Shown here: positions 63,536 to 64,000 of the stretch, one piece after another
Numbering within the stretch: the first letter of the stretch is position 1
Layout: every line of letters begins with the position of its first letter
Assembly: GCF_947492405.1 (NCBI RefSeq)
Contig: NZ_CANLMP010000001.1
Span: forward strand, 1,054,001 to 1,118,000
Source of the DNA: an uncultured Aquimarina sp.
GTDB lineage: Bacteria; Bacteroidota; Bacteroidia; Flavobacteriales; Flavobacteriaceae
Reading direction: 5' to 3'
Length of the DNA: 64,000 nt
Position numbers and translations under genes: made by a program
The notes under the pieces: model-generated
Databases searched by the model: none
What the model was told of the DNA's origin: nothing
The model's input: the letters and a program-made list of their open reading frames with translations, nothing else

Positions 63536-64000
63536 TTAGTTCTTAGCAGTATCTATACTCAATTCTGAAATGATCATGTTTACTTTAGAAGTAAGTAATG
63601 ATAATTCTTCTGTTAAGGTTTCATTTCTTTTTGCACTAACTTCTAATTTTGACTTTAACTCTTTAATAGCTTCAAGTAGCACAGGAACTAAACCATTATA
63701 ATTAACACTCAAAATACCTTCTTGGTCTTTCGTTACTAATTCTGGATATTGTACTTGTACCTCTTGAGCAATTACTCCTAGTTGTAAATTTTTTCCTCGT
63801 TTTTGAGTATCTTTCCAAGTATAGTTCACACCATTTATTTGCTCAACTTTATCTAAAGTGTTTTTTAGTGGTGTAATATTTGTTTTGAGTCTACGGTCAG
63901 AGTTTTGAGTTAATGTTCCTGCAAGAGTTGCATTACCGCTTCTTTCCACATAAAACGCATTACTCCTATTAGTTTCTGACACTCCATTTCCTACAACCAA
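63536..64000 (-). CDS. Surface protein ending in an S74-type intramolecular chaperone domain (5' end outside window)
   Basis: The frame is open to the right edge; no real start is inside. The last ~120 residues hold the tail-spike chaperone/auto-cleavage domain: SDRRLKTNITPL (Ser of the Ser-Lys dyad and its Lys), KVEQINGVNYTWK, LQLGVIAQEVQVQYPELV, then a trimeric coiled coil (LLEAIKELKSKLEVSAKRNETL). Such domains help trimer folding of fibre or adhesin proteins and then cut themselves off. In flavobacteria this is often the end of a large repetitive surface protein. Confidence 0.85.
   Translation of the reverse strand: MVVGNGVSETNRSNAFYVERSGNATLAGTLTQNSDRRLKTNITPLKNTLDKVEQINGVNYTWKDTQKRGKNLQLGVIAQEVQVQYPELVTKDQEGILSVNYNGLVPVLLEAIKELKSKLEVSAKRNETLTEELSLLTSKVNMIISELSIDTAKN

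Overview
The window reads as chromosomal DNA of a marine member of the Flavobacteriaceae. The evidence is a low-GC, A/T-rich sequence, few Shine-Dalgarno sites, promoters of the Bacteroidota type (TTG and TAnnTTTG boxes), a type IX secretion C-terminal domain, lipoproteins with the SC(S/T/E)xE signature, DUF6090 and DUF2853 proteins, a CarboxypepD-plug TonB receptor and polysaccharide lyases. An Aquimarina-like genus is plausible, but this is inference. No rRNA, tRNA or CRISPR array was seen.

Layout. 1-8.6 kb: end of a 2-oxoacid dehydrogenase E1 gene, two related coiled-coil membrane proteins, then a minus-strand menaquinone block (menB, further upstream menD, menF and a MenI-like thioesterase) with CvfB and DUF2853 genes between. 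8.6-11.5 kb: a TetR regulator in a tight operon with three different alpha/beta hydrolases. 11.5-18.9 kb: small accessory genes (NTF2-like, DinB-like, DUF2834, S41 protease, AraC-type membrane regulator, lipoprotein, HxlR regulator diverging from a cupin-CPBP pair, DUF6090). 18.9-21.2 kb: an accessory pocket with a frameshifted nuclease relic, two unrecognised genes, and an IS3-family end with a truncated orfA behind ppc. 21.2-28.4 kb: PEP carboxylase, Lrp regulator, M14 peptidase, and an XRE regulator preceded by a cluster of perfect palindromes and followed by lipoprotein-TerC-PhnA genes. 28.5-29.6 kb: a secreted GH11 xylanase with a very large palindrome in its leader. 29.6-39.5 kb: topoisomerase IV (parC, parE), katG, ArsR-SRPBCC, and a CrtI-like oxidoreductase. 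39.5-47.6 kb: M61 peptidase, alpha/beta hydrolase, hybrid histidine kinase, EamA exporter, ychF, secreted protein. 47.7-51.5 kb: two multidomain PL7 alginate lyase lipoproteins with near-identical promoter layouts. 51.9-58.9 kb: LysR and quinone oxidoreductase, RidA-like, TonB receptor, two tandem Bem46-type hydrolases. 59.0-64 kb: beta-barrel protein, ferredoxin diverging from acyl-CoA reductase (LuxC-type), serC-serA, and the S74-type end of a surface protein running off the right edge.

How the genes work together. MenF, MenD, MenB and the MenI-like protein give four menaquinone steps; menC, menE and menA are not in the window. The xylanase and the two alginate lyases show breakdown of plant and algal polysaccharides; the TonB receptor could import some nutrient, but nothing ties it to alginate. 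SerC and SerA make two steps of serine synthesis. ParC and ParE form one enzyme.

I found no clear new multi-gene defence or biosynthetic system. The best candidates for something undescribed are regulatory: the XRE palindrome cluster with a gene whose conserved N-terminus lacks an ATG, the twin alginate-lyase promoters with a UxuR/ExuR-like operator, the 77-nt palindrome before the xylanase, and the TetR/three-hydrolase operon.
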